A stretch of 64,000 bases of DNA from Micromonospora sp. HM5-17 (GCF_003762835.1 NZ_RJWA01000007.1:1-64000), one strand, 5' to 3'. Positions 37,338 to 45,627 are shown, counted from the first letter of the stretch. The notes: generated by a model from the letters alone, not told the origin. Translations and numbers: made by a program.

Positions 37338-39269
37338 GTGGTCAACCCGATGGGATCCGCCGGCAGCATGGGCGGGTGGAGCATGCTGCGCGCGTTGCGC
37401 CACCGCGACGAGGTCACCGCGCACCGGGTCAGCCGGCGCAGCGTGCGACGGGTCGTCGAGTTCGCCCGCCCGTACCGGCGGGACATCGTGGTGTTCCTGG
37501 TCACCGTCGTGCTGGGCGCGGTCATCGGCGTCGCCACGCCGGTGCTGGCCGGCGACGTCGTCAACGCCATCTCCCGGGGCGGCCCGGACGCGGGCCGGCT
37601 GGTCGTCCTGCTGGCCCTGGCGATCGCCGCCCTGGCCGTGCTGGACGCCCTGCTCTCACTCGCCCAGCGCTGGTACTCGGCCCGGATCGGCGAGGGGATC
37701 ATCCTCGACCTCCGCACCCGGGTCTACGACCACGTCCAGCGGATGCCGCTGCAGTTCTTCAGCCGAACCCAGACCGGTGCCCTGGTGAGCCGGCTCAACA
37801 ACGACGTGATCGGCGCGCAGCGCGCCTTCACCAGCACCCTCTCCGGAGTGGTCAGCAACATCATCCAGCTGATCCTGACCGCCGCGGTGATGTTCACGCT
37901 CTCCTGGCAGATCACCGTCCTGTCGCTGGTCCTGCTGCCGATCTTCGTCATCCCGGCCCGTCGGGTCGGGCGCCGGCTGGCGGAGATCACCCGGGAGTCG
38001 TACGACCTCGACGCGAAGATGAACGCCACCATGACGGAGCGGTTCGGGGTCGCCGGGGCGCTGCTGGTGAAGCTGTTCGGGCGGCCCGACGCCGAGGCGC
38101 GACGCTTCGCCGAACGGGCCGAGCGGGTGCGGGACATCGGCATCCAGTCGGCGATGTACTCGCGGACGTTCTTCGTCGCGATGCTGCTGGTCGCCTCGCT
38201 GGCCCAGGCCCTCACCTACGGGCTCGGCGGCTGGCTCGCGGTACGCGGCGCCGTCAGTGCCGGCACGGTCGTCACGCTGGCCCTGCTGCTCACCCGTCTC
38301 TACGGCCCGCTGACCGCGCTCTCCAACGTCCGGGTCGACGTGATGAGCGCGCTGGTCTCGTTCGACCGGGTCTTCGAGGTGCTCGACCTCACCCCGGCCA
38401 TCGCTGAGAAGCCCGGTGCGGTGCCGGTGCCGCGCGGCGCCGGGCGGCTCGAGTTCCGGGACGTCTGGTTCCGGTACCCGACCGCCGCCGAGGTGTCGCT
38501 CGCCTCCCTGGAGGACGTCGCGGCCCTGGACCGGACGGTCTCGGAGCCGGTACTGCGGGGTGTCTCGTTCACGGTGGAACCGGGGCAGATGGTGGCCCTG
38601 GTCGGCCCCTCCGGGGCCGGCAAGTCCACGATCTCGATGCTGGTCTCCCGGATCTACGACGTGACGGCCGGTGAGGTCCGGGTCGGTGGGGTCGACGTCC
38701 GGGACGCCACGCTCGACTCGCTGCGCGACGCCATCGGGGTCGTCACCCAGGACTCGCACCTGTTCCACGAGACCATCGCGGAGAACCTCCGGTACGCCAA
38801 GCCGGACGCCACCGACGACGAGCTCTGGGCGGCGCTGCGCGGAGCCCAGATCGAGGAGCTGGTCCGCGGGCTGCCCGACGGGCTGGAGACGGTCGTCGGC
38901 GAGCGCGGGTACCGCTTCTCCGGTGGCGAGAAGCAGCGGATCGCCATCGCCCGGCTGCTGCTCAAGGCCCCGCCGATCGTCATCCTCGACGAGGCGACGG
39001 CGCACCTGGACTCCGAGTCCGAGGCGGCGGTGCAACGCGCCCTGGCGGTGGCGCTGCGGGGACGTACCGCGCTGGTCATCGCGCACCGGCTCTCCACCAT
39101 CCGGGAGGCCGACCAGATCCTGGTGCTCGACGGCGGACGGATCGTCGAGCGGGGCCGGCACGACGAGCTGGTGGCGGTCGGCGGGCTCTACGCCGAGCTG
39201 TACCGGACCCAGTTCGCGGTCGCCGACTCGCCAACCCCCTACGCCGAGGCGATCGGCGCCGAACGGTGA
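37338..39269 (+). CDS. ABC exporter, fused membrane and ATPase domains
   Basis: 643 residues, type IV exporter half-transporter. Six membrane helices occupy about residues 45-340 (DIVVFLVTVVLGAVIGVATP, ITVLSLVLLPIFVIPARRVG). The nucleotide-binding domain has Walker A GPSGAGKST (~430), the Q-loop GVVTQDSHLFH, signature FSGGEKQRIAIAR, Walker B VILDEATAHLD and H-loop IAHRLSTI. It probably works as a homodimer since no partner gene is adjacent. The substrate is unknown. GTG 37338 follows GGGAGG by six bases. Confidence 0.94.
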   Translation: MVNPMGSAGSMGGWSMLRALRHRDEVTAHRVSRRSVRRVVEFARPYRRDIVVFLVTVVLGAVIGVATPVLAGDVVNAISRGGPDAGRLVVLLALAIAALAVLDALLSLAQRWYSARIGEGIILDLRTRVYDHVQRMPLQFFSRTQTGALVSRLNNDVIGAQRAFTSTLSGVVSNIIQLILTAAVMFTLSWQITVLSLVLLPIFVIPARRVGRRLAEITRESYDLDAKMNATMTERFGVAGALLVKLFGRPDAEARRFAERAERVRDIGIQSAMYSRTFFVAMLLVASLAQALTYGLGGWLAVRGAVSAGTVVTLALLLTRLYGPLTALSNVRVDVMSALVSFDRVFEVLDLTPAIAEKPGAVPVPRGAGRLEFRDVWFRYPTAAEVSLASLEDVAALDRTVSEPVLRGVSFTVEPGQMVALVGPSGAGKSTISMLVSRIYDVTAGEVRVGGVDVRDATLDSLRDAIGVVTQDSHLFHETIAENLRYAKPDATDDELWAALRGAQIEELVRGLPDGLETVVGERGYRFSGGEKQRIAIARLLLKAPPIVILDEATAHLDSESEAAVQRALAVALRGRTALVIAHRLSTIREADQILVLDGGRIVERGRHDELVAVGGLYAELYRTQFAVADSPTPYAEAIGAER

Positions 39270-39375
39270 GCACCCTGCCCCGCCCCGACGACGCTCCGGC
39301 GTGAGCCGGCGGCGGATCCGGTCCGACCTGCCCCGACGCCCGCCGCGGGCCGCGCACCACCCGGTTCCCCGCGCG

Positions 39376-39996
39376 CTACGACCCGGACTGGGTGGGCAGC
39401 GACGGGTCGGGTGACCCGGCCCGCTCGGCCGCCACGGCCGCCCGTAGCGCCGCGAACTCGGCGGCCAGCCCGGCGACCGTGACGTGGGCGTTGAGCCCGC
39501 TCGGGTTCGGCAGCACCCACAGCCCGGCCCCACCCAGCGACTCCGTCTGCCGGCCGAGCCTGGCGGTACGCCGCTCGAAGGCGATCCGGTACGCGGTGAC
39601 GCCCAGCACCGCCACCCACCGCGGCCGGTACCGTTCCACCTTGCGGACCAGCTCCCGCCCGCCCCGCACAAGTTCGTCCCGGGTCAGCTCGTCGGCCCGG
39701 GCGCTGGCCCGGGGTGCCAGGTTGGTGACGCCCAGGCCGTACCGGAGCAGCTCCGCCTGCTCCGAGGGGTGGAGCTGGCGCGGGGTGAAGCCACTTCGGT
39801 GCAGCGCCGGCCAGAACCGGTTGCCGGGGCGGGCGAAGTGCCAGCCGGTCGCCGCCGAGTAGAGCCCGGGGTTGATGCCGCAGAACAGCACGTCCAGGCC
39901 GGGCCCGATCAGATCGGGCAGCAACCGGTCGACCGCCGCCGCCACCTGGGCCGGCGTCGGCCGGAACCCGGCCGGGCGCGGTGCCGACCCGCTCAC
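39376..39996 (-). CDS. mug: G/U mismatch-specific uracil-DNA glycosylase (Mug family)
   Basis: 206 residues. The uracil-DNA-glycosylase fold of the Mug/TDG type is shown by DVLFCGINPGLYSAATGWHF (motif 1, NPG, residues ~37-56), FARPGNRFWPALHRSGF, YGLGVTNLAPRASARADEL and the late LPNPSGLNAH motif. It removes uracil or thymine mispaired with guanine. The GTG start overlaps the stop of a 39-residue membrane protein (GTGA), so the two are coupled. The last ~20 residues (AERAGSPDPSLPTQSGS) are a low-complexity tail. Confidence 0.92.
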   Translation of the reverse strand: MSGSAPRPAGFRPTPAQVAAAVDRLLPDLIGPGLDVLFCGINPGLYSAATGWHFARPGNRFWPALHRSGFTPRQLHPSEQAELLRYGLGVTNLAPRASARADELTRDELVRGGRELVRKVERYRPRWVAVLGVTAYRIAFERRTARLGRQTESLGGAGLWVLPNPSGLNAHVTVAGLAAEFAALRAAVAAERAGSPDPSLPTQSGS

Positions 39997-40112
39997 GTCT
40001 GCCGGCTGCGCCGGACCGCCCAGACCACCAGGAGGACCACCCCGGTCACCACCGCCAGGCAGCAGACACCACCCGCGACGATGGTCGCCAGTGCGGCGAA
40101 GTTCATCGACAT
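39993..40112 (-). CDS. 39-residue single-helix membrane protein
   Basis: Starts MSMNFAALATIVAGG, continues through a hydrophobic helix with a Cys pair (VCCLAVVTGVVLLVVWAV) and ends in a basic tail (RRSRQT). GAGAGG precedes the ATG by seven bases. Its stop codon overlaps the mug start (GTGA). Positive-inside prediction puts the C-terminus in the cytoplasm. Function unknown; I see no family I can name. Its position next to a DNA glycosylase may only reflect translational coupling. Confidence 0.65.
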   Translation of the reverse strand: MSMNFAALATIVAGGVCCLAVVTGVVLLVVWAVRRSRQT

Positions 40113-40130
40113 GCGTACACCTCTCCGGGG

Positions 40131-40889
40131 TCAGAACATGCGCAGCGCACCGCCGTCGACCGGGATGGCGATCCCGGTCAGGTATCCGGCGGCGGGGGAG
40201 AGGACGAACGCCGCCACCCGGCCGAACTCGGCCGGCTCGCCGATCCGGCGCAGCGGGATCGCCGCCTCGGCGGCGGCCCGGGCCCGCTCCGGGTCGCCGG
40301 TGGCGGCGAAGAGCTCCCGGTTGCGGTCGGTGAGAATCCGCCCCGGGAGCAGGCTCACCACCCGGACGCCGCGGGGGCCGTACTCGTCGGCCAGCTCCTT
40401 CGCCACTCCCGCCAGGCCCGGCCGTAGGCCGTTGGAGACACCGAGTCCGGGGATCGGGGTTCGGACCGAGGTCGAGAGGACCAACCCGATCGCCCCGCCC
40501 TCGGTGAGCCCGGCGGCGACGGTTCGGACGACCCGGACCGTACCGAGGAACACCGTCTCGAAGGAGTCGCGCCACTGCGCGTCGGTGGCCTGGGCGGCAC
40601 TGCCCGGTGGCGGTCCGCCGACCGAGACGAGCGCCCCGTCGAGCCGGCCGAACCGCTCCCGCGCGGTCTCGACCAGCCGGGTTGCCGTCTCCGGATCGGC
40701 GAGGTCGGCGGCGATCCCGACCGCCCGGTCGGCACCGAGTCGAGCCGCGGCCGCGGCCGCCCGATCGCCGTCCCGGCTCGAGAGCACCACCCGGGCGCCC
40801 TCGGCGACGAGGCACTCGGCGGTGGCGAGGCCCAGGCCTCGCGACGCGCCCGTCAGGACGTATACCCGGTCCGCGAGTCCGAGGTCCAT
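40131..40889 (-). CDS. SDR-family oxidoreductase lacking the canonical Tyr-Lys pair
   Basis: 252 residues, Rossmann fold. The cofactor loop is LTGASRGLGLATAE (residues ~12-25), followed by ADLADPE and a VSVGGPP segment in place of NNAG. After the Ser strand (VLSTSVRTPIPGLG) the usual YxxxK is replaced by GVSNGLRPGLAGVAK, so the normal catalytic residues are absent. The C-terminus has LLPGRILTDRN and a FLSPAAGYLTG-like end (SPAAGYLTGIAIPVDGG). It belongs to a known divergent SDR group with unassigned chemistry. ATG 40889 gives MDLGLADRVYVLTG. Confidence 0.88.
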   Translation of the reverse strand: MDLGLADRVYVLTGASRGLGLATAECLVAEGARVVLSSRDGDRAAAAAARLGADRAVGIAADLADPETATRLVETARERFGRLDGALVSVGGPPPGSAAQATDAQWRDSFETVFLGTVRVVRTVAAGLTEGGAIGLVLSTSVRTPIPGLGVSNGLRPGLAGVAKELADEYGPRGVRVVSLLPGRILTDRNRELFAATGDPERARAAAEAAIPLRRIGEPAEFGRVAAFVLSPAAGYLTGIAIPVDGGALRMF

Positions 40890-40932
40890 GAACGCGATCC
40901 TATGCCCCGCCGCCGCGGAACGGATCATCGCC

Positions 40933-41376
40933 CTACCGGCGGTGCAGCGGCAGCGTCCAGACCCGACCGGCGACCTGGAGCACCCACGTGCGGCCGGCGT
41001 GCCGCAGCGCCGGCCACCTCCGGCGCCGGGGCGCGGTCGTGCCGTCGTACCGCCAGCCGGCCTCGCGGACGGCCAGTTCCTCGGCCGCCGCCGTCGGCAG
41101 GTCGCCCGCGGCGGCGAGCTGCCGGGCCAGGTCCCAGCCGTCCCGCAGCCCGCCCCGGGTGGGTCGGACGGCAGCCCAGTCGGCGAAGACCGGGAGCCAG
41201 CGGTCCTGGAGAGTGGCGGCGAGCATCGGCCAGTGCCGGGCCACCTCCCCGGCACGCTTGCGGAGCAGCGCCGAGCGGGCCACCCCGACCAGCCGGTCAT
41301 CGAAACCGGGCGGCAGTGGTGCCCCGGCCACCAGCGTCGCCACCAGCGCCGCCTGCCGGTCGGCCAGCGACCCCAT
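40933..41376 (-). CDS. SCO6045-like protein, partner of DUF692 oxygenase
   Basis: 147 residues, no signal or membrane helix. The N-terminal half (MGSLADRQAALVATLVAG, then PPGFDDRLVGVARSALLRKRAGEVARHWP) resembles the SCO6045-like C-terminal domain seen near DUF692 genes in actinobacteria. The C-terminus is basic and Trp-rich (TAPRRRRWPALRHAGRTW). It starts 64 bases after the DUF692 stop in the same direction, and I infer that it forms one set with the two genes upstream, perhaps as a partner that presents the substrate. The family name is from memory. Confidence 0.65.
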   Translation of the reverse strand: MGSLADRQAALVATLVAGAPLPPGFDDRLVGVARSALLRKRAGEVARHWPMLAATLQDRWLPVFADWAAVRPTRGGLRDGWDLARQLAAAGDLPTAAAEELAVREAGWRYDGTTAPRRRRWPALRHAGRTWVLQVAGRVWTLPLHRR

Positions 41377-41440
41377 CCGGCTCTCCTCCCTGCTCGTCGT
41401 GGACGGACCGCCCCGGGCCGCGCCCGGTCACGGTGCCGGG

Positions 41441-42271
41441 TCAGGTGATCGTCGGGTAGCCGGACGCCTCGGCGATCGCGTCGAGTTCGCCGCGCAGCGC
41501 CGCCGCCGGGGGGTAGTCCCCGTCCCGCTCCAGCAGCAGCGCGGGTGGACGGTGCCGGGCGCAGAGCTCGGTGACCAGGTCGAGGACCGCGTCCGGTACG
41601 GGATCGGTGTGGGTGTCGTGGTAGATCCCGTCGTGCGCGCGACCGCCGGCGACGTGCACGTAGCCGATCCGCTCCAGCGGCAGCCGGTCGAGCAGCGCCA
41701 CCGGATCGGTGCCGCGGTTGCGGGCGTTGGCGTACACGTTGGCGACGTCGAGCAGCAGCAGGGCCCCGGTGCGGTCGAGGATCTCGGTGATGAACCCCGC
41801 CTCGTCCAGTTCGTCGTCCGGCCAGTCGAAGATCGCCGCGATCGGCTCCAGCGCCAGCGGAACGGCCAGCTCGGCCTGGACACGGCGGACGTTGGCCACC
41901 ATCGCGTCGACCGCCTCGCGGGTCCGCGGCAACGGCAGCAGGTGCCCGGCCTCCAGACCGCCGGCCCGGACGAAGGCGATGTGCTCACTGGCCAGTGGCG
42001 CCCCCAGCAGCTCGGCGACCTCGGCGAAGTGCCGGACCCGGGCCGGATCGACCGGCTCCGCGCCGCCGAGGGAGAGCCGTACCCCGTGGGGTACCACCGC
42101 CACCCCCCGCGCGCGCAGCGCGGCCAGCGCCGGTGGCAGGGGACCGCCGCCGGGAAGGGACTCCGCGATCACCTCCGTGAAGCGCAGGCCGGGCAGGTCG
42201 GCGACGAAGCCGGCGATCTCCGGCCGCCAGCCGATGCCGACCCCGTACGTGGGTCCGGGGTTCCCGGTCAT
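41441..42271 (-). CDS. DUF692 (MNIO) multinuclear iron oxygenase-like protein
   Basis: 276 residues, TIM-barrel of the MbnB/TglH family. Candidate metal ligands are in LASEHIAFVRAGG (His), LALEPIAAIFDWPDDE (Glu/Asp), LLDVANVYANARN (Asp/Asn), GYVHVAGGRAHDGIYHDTH (His, Asp) and LLLERDGDYP (Glu). Characterised members use two or three irons to rearrange cysteines in ribosomal peptides into oxazolone/thioamide or related groups. Its ATG overlaps the stop of a membrane protein with a Gly/Cys repeat tail (ATGA), which is the likely substrate. A SCO6045-like protein follows. Confidence 0.85.
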   Translation of the reverse strand: MTGNPGPTYGVGIGWRPEIAGFVADLPGLRFTEVIAESLPGGGPLPPALAALRARGVAVVPHGVRLSLGGAEPVDPARVRHFAEVAELLGAPLASEHIAFVRAGGLEAGHLLPLPRTREAVDAMVANVRRVQAELAVPLALEPIAAIFDWPDDELDEAGFITEILDRTGALLLLDVANVYANARNRGTDPVALLDRLPLERIGYVHVAGGRAHDGIYHDTHTDPVPDAVLDLVTELCARHRPPALLLERDGDYPPAAALRGELDAIAEASGYPTIT

Positions 42272-43176
42272 CCGCCGCACCCCCCGCCGCCGCCACAACC
42301 TCCGCCGCCGCCGCAGCCGCCGCCACCACCGCCATCGATGAATCCACCACCGGAGCAGCCGTGGGTGTTCCAGGCAGGGGCGGCGGCCCGCTGTAGCCCC
42401 ATCCCCGCGGCGAACGCGGGATCGAGCGCGAAGAGCGCCGTCGTGCCGAACAGCGCGACCCCCAGTGCCGCGCCGCCGATCCCGTACGTGGCGTAGGCCG
42501 GCGAGTGGTCCGGAGCGAGGTGCTGGTGCCGGCGCCGCAGGTCGCGCAGCACCGCCCGGGCTGCCCGGGTCCGCCGGGGCACCCGGGCGAGCAGCACGAT
42601 GCTGACCAGCAGCAGCCCCACGAGGGAGAGCATCAGGAACCCGACGGGCTTGTGGTTGGCGATGCCGGCGACGACCCGGACCACGCCGACGGCGAACAGG
42701 CCCAGCATCAGCAGCGGGCCGATGCGCGCGGCGGAGCGGGCGGACGCGGGCGGGGCGAGACCCGCCTGCTCCAGCCCGGTGCGCAGCTCGGCGAGGGCGG
42801 ATCGCACCATCGGGTCGCGGGCCAGCTTCCACATTTGGAGACGTCGTCCGGCCGCCTCGTGGACGGCCCACTCGAGCCGGCCGGTCCCGGCCGGCAGGGG
42901 CCCGGTTCGGACGAGGCGGCGGCCCCGCTCCGTGGCGACCGCTCCGGCGGCCCGGAGCACCCCGAGCGCGGTGTAGACCGCCAGCTGGTCGCCACCGTTC
43001 AGCCAGGCGACCTGGAGCGGGTGCAGGTGGCCGGGGTCGGCCGGACGCCGTCCGGCGAACCGGACCGACCGGTAGATCAGGGTGCCGGCCAGGAGCAGCG
43101 CGGCGGCCGACAGGAAGAGCATCAGGAAGGTCGGTCCGGGAATTCCCCAGGTGTCGGATTGCCCGAGTACGTCCAT
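42268..43176 (-). CDS. TIGR04222-type membrane protein with Gly/Cys repeat tail
   Basis: 302 residues. One helix at residues ~13-35 (TFLMLFLSAAALLLAGTLIY), a soluble domain (HPLQVAWLNGGDQLAVYTALG ... MVRSALAELRTGLEQAGL), two more helices near 155-200, and a final hydrophobic stretch. The C-terminal ~33 residues are almost only Gly and Cys, with C274, then C288, C294 and C300 at six-residue spacing separated by runs of Gly. I recognise it as the TIGR04222 domain family, often encoded beside DUF692. The tail looks like a modification substrate. ATG 43176 follows a GGAG motif. Confidence 0.8.
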   Translation of the reverse strand: MDVLGQSDTWGIPGPTFLMLFLSAAALLLAGTLIYRSVRFAGRRPADPGHLHPLQVAWLNGGDQLAVYTALGVLRAAGAVATERGRRLVRTGPLPAGTGRLEWAVHEAAGRRLQMWKLARDPMVRSALAELRTGLEQAGLAPPASARSAARIGPLLMLGLFAVGVVRVVAGIANHKPVGFLMLSLVGLLLVSIVLLARVPRRTRAARAVLRDLRRRHQHLAPDHSPAYATYGIGGAALGVALFGTTALFALDPAFAAGMGLQRAAAPAWNTHGCSGGGFIDGGGGGGCGGGGGCGGGGGCGG

Positions 43177-43287
43177 CGCGGAGGCTCCAGTCGTGCTGCG
43201 GCTTGGCGCCCATTGTGGATCAGGCGTGCCAGGTGTCCCAACGGGGCGGGCAGCACACCGCCGCGAGAAGCCGTGCCCGGGGACGGC

Positions 43288-43354
43288 GAGCCGGGTCATG
43301 CCGCGGTGCCGCCGGGGGACGCCGACCGCCGAGCCGGGTCGTGCCGCGGTGCCG
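43288..43354. repeat. Short direct repeat between two operons
   Basis: GAGCCGGGTCATGCCGCGGT at 43288 (24 bases in all, to 43311) recurs at 43331-43354 with one mismatch. It lies in the 190-base gap between the divergent-tailed TetR gene end and the membrane-protein start. No gene or clear hairpin is present there. Confidence 0.7.
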
Positions 43355-43367
43355 TGGGCGGACCGGA

Positions 43368-43958
43368 TCAGTCGGCCTGCTTCGGCGCCGGTCGGCGTAC
43401 CGCCTCCTCGATCAGGTCGAGCACCGGGCCGAGGTCGCCGGCGGGGCGGGCCATCGCCAGGTGGAGGACCAGGCCGTCGTACGCCAGCTCCAGAAAGCGC
43501 GCGAGCGTCTCGATCGGTACGTCGTCGCGCAGCACGCCGGCCTCCCGCTGCCGGGCCAGCCGCTCCCGAGTCGCCTCGGCGAGACTCGCCGAGCGCTCGG
43601 CCCAGCGCCGGGCGAACGCCGGATCGGTGCGCAACCGGCGGGAGACCTCCAGTTGGCTGCCGAGCCAGCCGGCGGTCTCCGGCGAGGCGGCGTCCTCGAG
43701 CAGGTCGCGCATCACCTGCACCAGGCCGTTGCGGGCGACGGTCTCGACCATCGCCGCCGCGTCGTCCTCGGCGACGGCGAGGAAGAGCGAGTCCTTGTCG
43801 CGGAAGTGGTGGAAGATGGCACCCCGGGAGAGACCGGTCGCCTCCTCCAGCCGGCGCACCGTCGCGCCCTCGTAGCCGTGCCGCGCGAAGCAGGCCCGCG
43901 CCGCGGAGAGGATCTCCTGACGGCGGGCGTCGAGCTGGTCCTGACTTACCCTGGGCAC
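43368..43958 (-). CDS. acnR: TetR-family regulator, AcnR-like aconitase repressor
   Basis: 196 residues. The N-terminal TetR helix-turn-helix reads RQEILSAARACFARHGYEGA, VRRLEEATGLSRGAIFHHF, then RDKDSLFLAVAEDD; these, together with NGLVQVMRDLLED and LEVSRRLRTDP, closely match my memory of Corynebacterium AcnR, which represses aconitase and binds citrate. The aconitase gene lies 5 kb away in the same orientation. A 16-bp site upstream of this gene recurs with one mismatch upstream of acnA, supporting the call. GTG 43958 is the start. Confidence 0.82.
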   Translation of the reverse strand: MPRVSQDQLDARRQEILSAARACFARHGYEGATVRRLEEATGLSRGAIFHHFRDKDSLFLAVAEDDAAAMVETVARNGLVQVMRDLLEDAASPETAGWLGSQLEVSRRLRTDPAFARRWAERSASLAEATRERLARQREAGVLRDDVPIETLARFLELAYDGLVLHLAMARPAGDLGPVLDLIEEAVRRPAPKQAD

Positions 43959-43994
43959 CAGTAGATCGTGCCAGGTACGGGCACGCTATGCAAT

Positions 43995-44010
43995 CCGTAC
44001 GTACGTCTTG
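43995..44010. promoter_or_regulatory. Putative AcnR operator upstream of acnR
   Basis: CCGTACGTACGTCTTG, containing the palindrome ACGTACGT. It matches 15 of 16 bases at 51814-51829 before acnA. On the minus strand it lies just upstream of TAGCGT (43983-43988), a possible -10 box of acnR, so bound protein would block the promoter. Confidence 0.65.
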
Positions 44011-44029
44011 GGTTACGGCCCGGGCGGAC

Positions 44030-44035
44030 TATGAT
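44030..44035 (+). promoter_or_regulatory. -10 box of the nitrilase-family gene
   Basis: TATGAT is a near-perfect -10 element, seven bases before GTG 44043. The ATG inside it would otherwise be taken as the start codon, but it would lie upstream of the transcript. Confidence 0.6.
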
Positions 44036-44042
44036 CGCGGCC

Positions 44043-44900
44043 GTGCCGTACCCCGCTCCCGCCGCGCCACTGGGTGTCGCCGCCGTGCAGGCCGAGCCGG
44101 TGCCGGGTGACGTCGCCGGCAACGCCCGGACGGCGGGTCGGCTGGTCGGGCGGGCCGCCGAGGCCGGTGCCCGGGTCGCCGTCCTGCCGGAGCTGTTCCT
44201 CCCGGCGTACCATCCGCCGACCCTCGCCGCCGACCCCGCCGGCACCGACGTCGTCGCCGACCATGCGGGCCTGGTCGCGGATCCCCGGCTCGACCCCCTG
44301 CGCGCGGCTGCCCGGGACCACCGGGTCGTCGTGGTCATCGGCGCGGCGGTACGGCATCCGGACGGGCGCCGTACCTGCTCGGCGCTGGTGGTGGACCGGA
44401 CGGGTCGGGTGGCCGCCGGCTACGCCAAGCAGCAGCTCTGGGGGCCGGAGGAGAACGCGCTCTTCACCTCCGGCGACCGGGGAGCGACGCTGGTGGTCGA
44501 CGGCTGGCGGCTCGGCCTCGGGGTCTGCTACGACGGGTGCTTCCCGGAACACGGTCGGGCGGCGGCGGTCGACGGGGCACACGGATACCTCTGCCCGAGC
44601 GGCTACCTGGTCGGCTCCGAGCATCGTCGCGACCTCTACTACCGGGCCCGCGCCCTGGACAACACCATGTACGTCGCCTTCGCCAACTCGGTCGGCGGCG
44701 TCGCGCCGTGGCGGTTCAACGGCGGGGCGGCGCTCTACGACCCGGAGGGACGGCCGCTGGACCAGGCCGCCGACCGGGGCGAGGCGGTCGTTGTCGGCCT
44801 GTTCGATCCGGCCGAGCTGCGCCGGGTCCGCGACGCGCACCGGATGCTCGCCGACCGTCGGCCTGACCAGGGAGTTTCCCGCCTCGAGCTGGTCGCCTGA
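44043..44900 (+). CDS. Carbon-nitrogen hydrolase (nitrilase superfamily)
   Basis: 285 residues from GTG 44043. The Glu-Lys-Cys triad is visible: Glu in VAVLPELFLPAYH, Lys in GYAKQQLWGPEENALF and Cys in LGVCYDGCFPEHGR; a downstream RARALDNTMYVAFANSVGG matches the family. It cleaves or forms amide bonds in a small molecule; the alpha-beta-beta-alpha sandwich dimer is typical. GTG is preferred to ATG 44031 because that ATG is inside a TATGAT -10 box, making the gene leaderless. It diverges from acnR, with the AcnR site between them, but need not be controlled by it. Confidence 0.9.
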   Translation: MPYPAPAAPLGVAAVQAEPVPGDVAGNARTAGRLVGRAAEAGARVAVLPELFLPAYHPPTLAADPAGTDVVADHAGLVADPRLDPLRAAARDHRVVVVIGAAVRHPDGRRTCSALVVDRTGRVAAGYAKQQLWGPEENALFTSGDRGATLVVDGWRLGLGVCYDGCFPEHGRAAAVDGAHGYLCPSGYLVGSEHRRDLYYRARALDNTMYVAFANSVGGVAPWRFNGGAALYDPEGRPLDQAADRGEAVVVGLFDPAELRRVRDAHRMLADRRPDQGVSRLELVA

Positions 44901-44970
44901 TCAGGTCCTGTCTATTCGGGCAAGCAGGTTGTTTACCGATTGGGACTGTTGCCCGACGGGTGGCTTCCCG

Positions 44971-44976
44971 TAATGT
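44971..44976 (+). promoter_or_regulatory. -10 box of the HAD hydrolase gene
   Basis: TAATGT ends six bases before GTG 44983, giving a leaderless layout as at several other genes in the window. No ribosome binding site is present. It is located 71 bases after the nitrilase stop. Confidence 0.5.
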
Positions 44977-44982
44977 GCGCGC

Positions 44983-45627
44983 GTGCCGCTGTTGCTCCTC
45001 GATGTGGACAACACCCTGCTAGACCGGGCAGGCCCGTTCCGACGCTGGGCGGAGACTTTCCTGGCCGAGATCGGGGCACCGGCGAGCGACATCGACTGGC
45101 TGCTCTCGGTGGACGCGGACGGCCTGACCAACCGCTGGGACGTCGCCGACGCGATCCGGGAGCGCTATGGGCTTCGGATCCCCGCAATCGACCTGGTCGA
45201 GGCCTTGCACGACGGGGTGGTGGAGAACACCCGGCTCGACCCGCTGGTCGCCTGCGCGCTGCGGATCGTGGACGAGGCCGGCTGGGTTCCGGTGGCGATC
45301 AGCAACGGGGCGGTCCGGCAGCAGGAACGCAAGATTCGACGTACCGGCCTGGACCGCTATCTCGCGGACTGGGTGATCTCGGAGGAGGCCGGGGTCAGCA
45401 AGCCGAATCCCCGGATCTTCGCCCTCGCCGCCGAGCGGGTTCGGATGCGACTGCGGGGCGCCTGGATGGTCGGGGACAGCCCCGAGGCGGACATCGGTGG
45501 TGCCGCCGCGATGGGGCTGCCCAGCGTCTGGCTGCACCGCGGCCGGCGTTGGACGGAGCGCCGGTACGCCCCCACCCGGACCGCCGACGGGCTGATCCCG
45601 GCCGTCGCCGCCGTCCTCGCCGGCTGA
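44983..45627 (+). CDS. HAD-superfamily hydrolase
   Basis: 214 residues. Motif I is LLLDVDNTLLD (residues 3-13, nucleophile Asp and general-acid Asp), motif II VPVAISNGAVRQQ (Ser/Asn), motif III Lys in GVSKPNPRIF, motif IV MVGDSPEADIGGAAAMG. A helical cap lies between motifs I and II, as in the sugar- or nucleotide-phosphate phosphatases. The substrate is not apparent. The GTG start is supported by the TAATGT box six bases upstream. It ends 38 bases before the convergent DUF2630 gene. Confidence 0.92.
   Translation: MPLLLLDVDNTLLDRAGPFRRWAETFLAEIGAPASDIDWLLSVDADGLTNRWDVADAIRERYGLRIPAIDLVEALHDGVVENTRLDPLVACALRIVDEAGWVPVAISNGAVRQQERKIRRTGLDRYLADWVISEEAGVSKPNPRIFALAAERVRMRLRGAWMVGDSPEADIGGAAAMGLPSVWLHRGRRWTERRYAPTRTADGLIPAVAAVLAG

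Noticed and set aside
42271-42340. Gly/Cys-rich codon run as a simple-sequence artefact
   Set aside because: The codons vary (GGC, GGT, GGA, GGG, TGC, TGT) and the frame ends in an ATGA overlap with DUF692, so it is real coding sequence.
44031-44033. ATG as the start of the nitrilase-family gene
   Set aside because: It lies inside TATGAT, a near-perfect -10 box seven bases before GTG 44043, so it would not be in the transcript.
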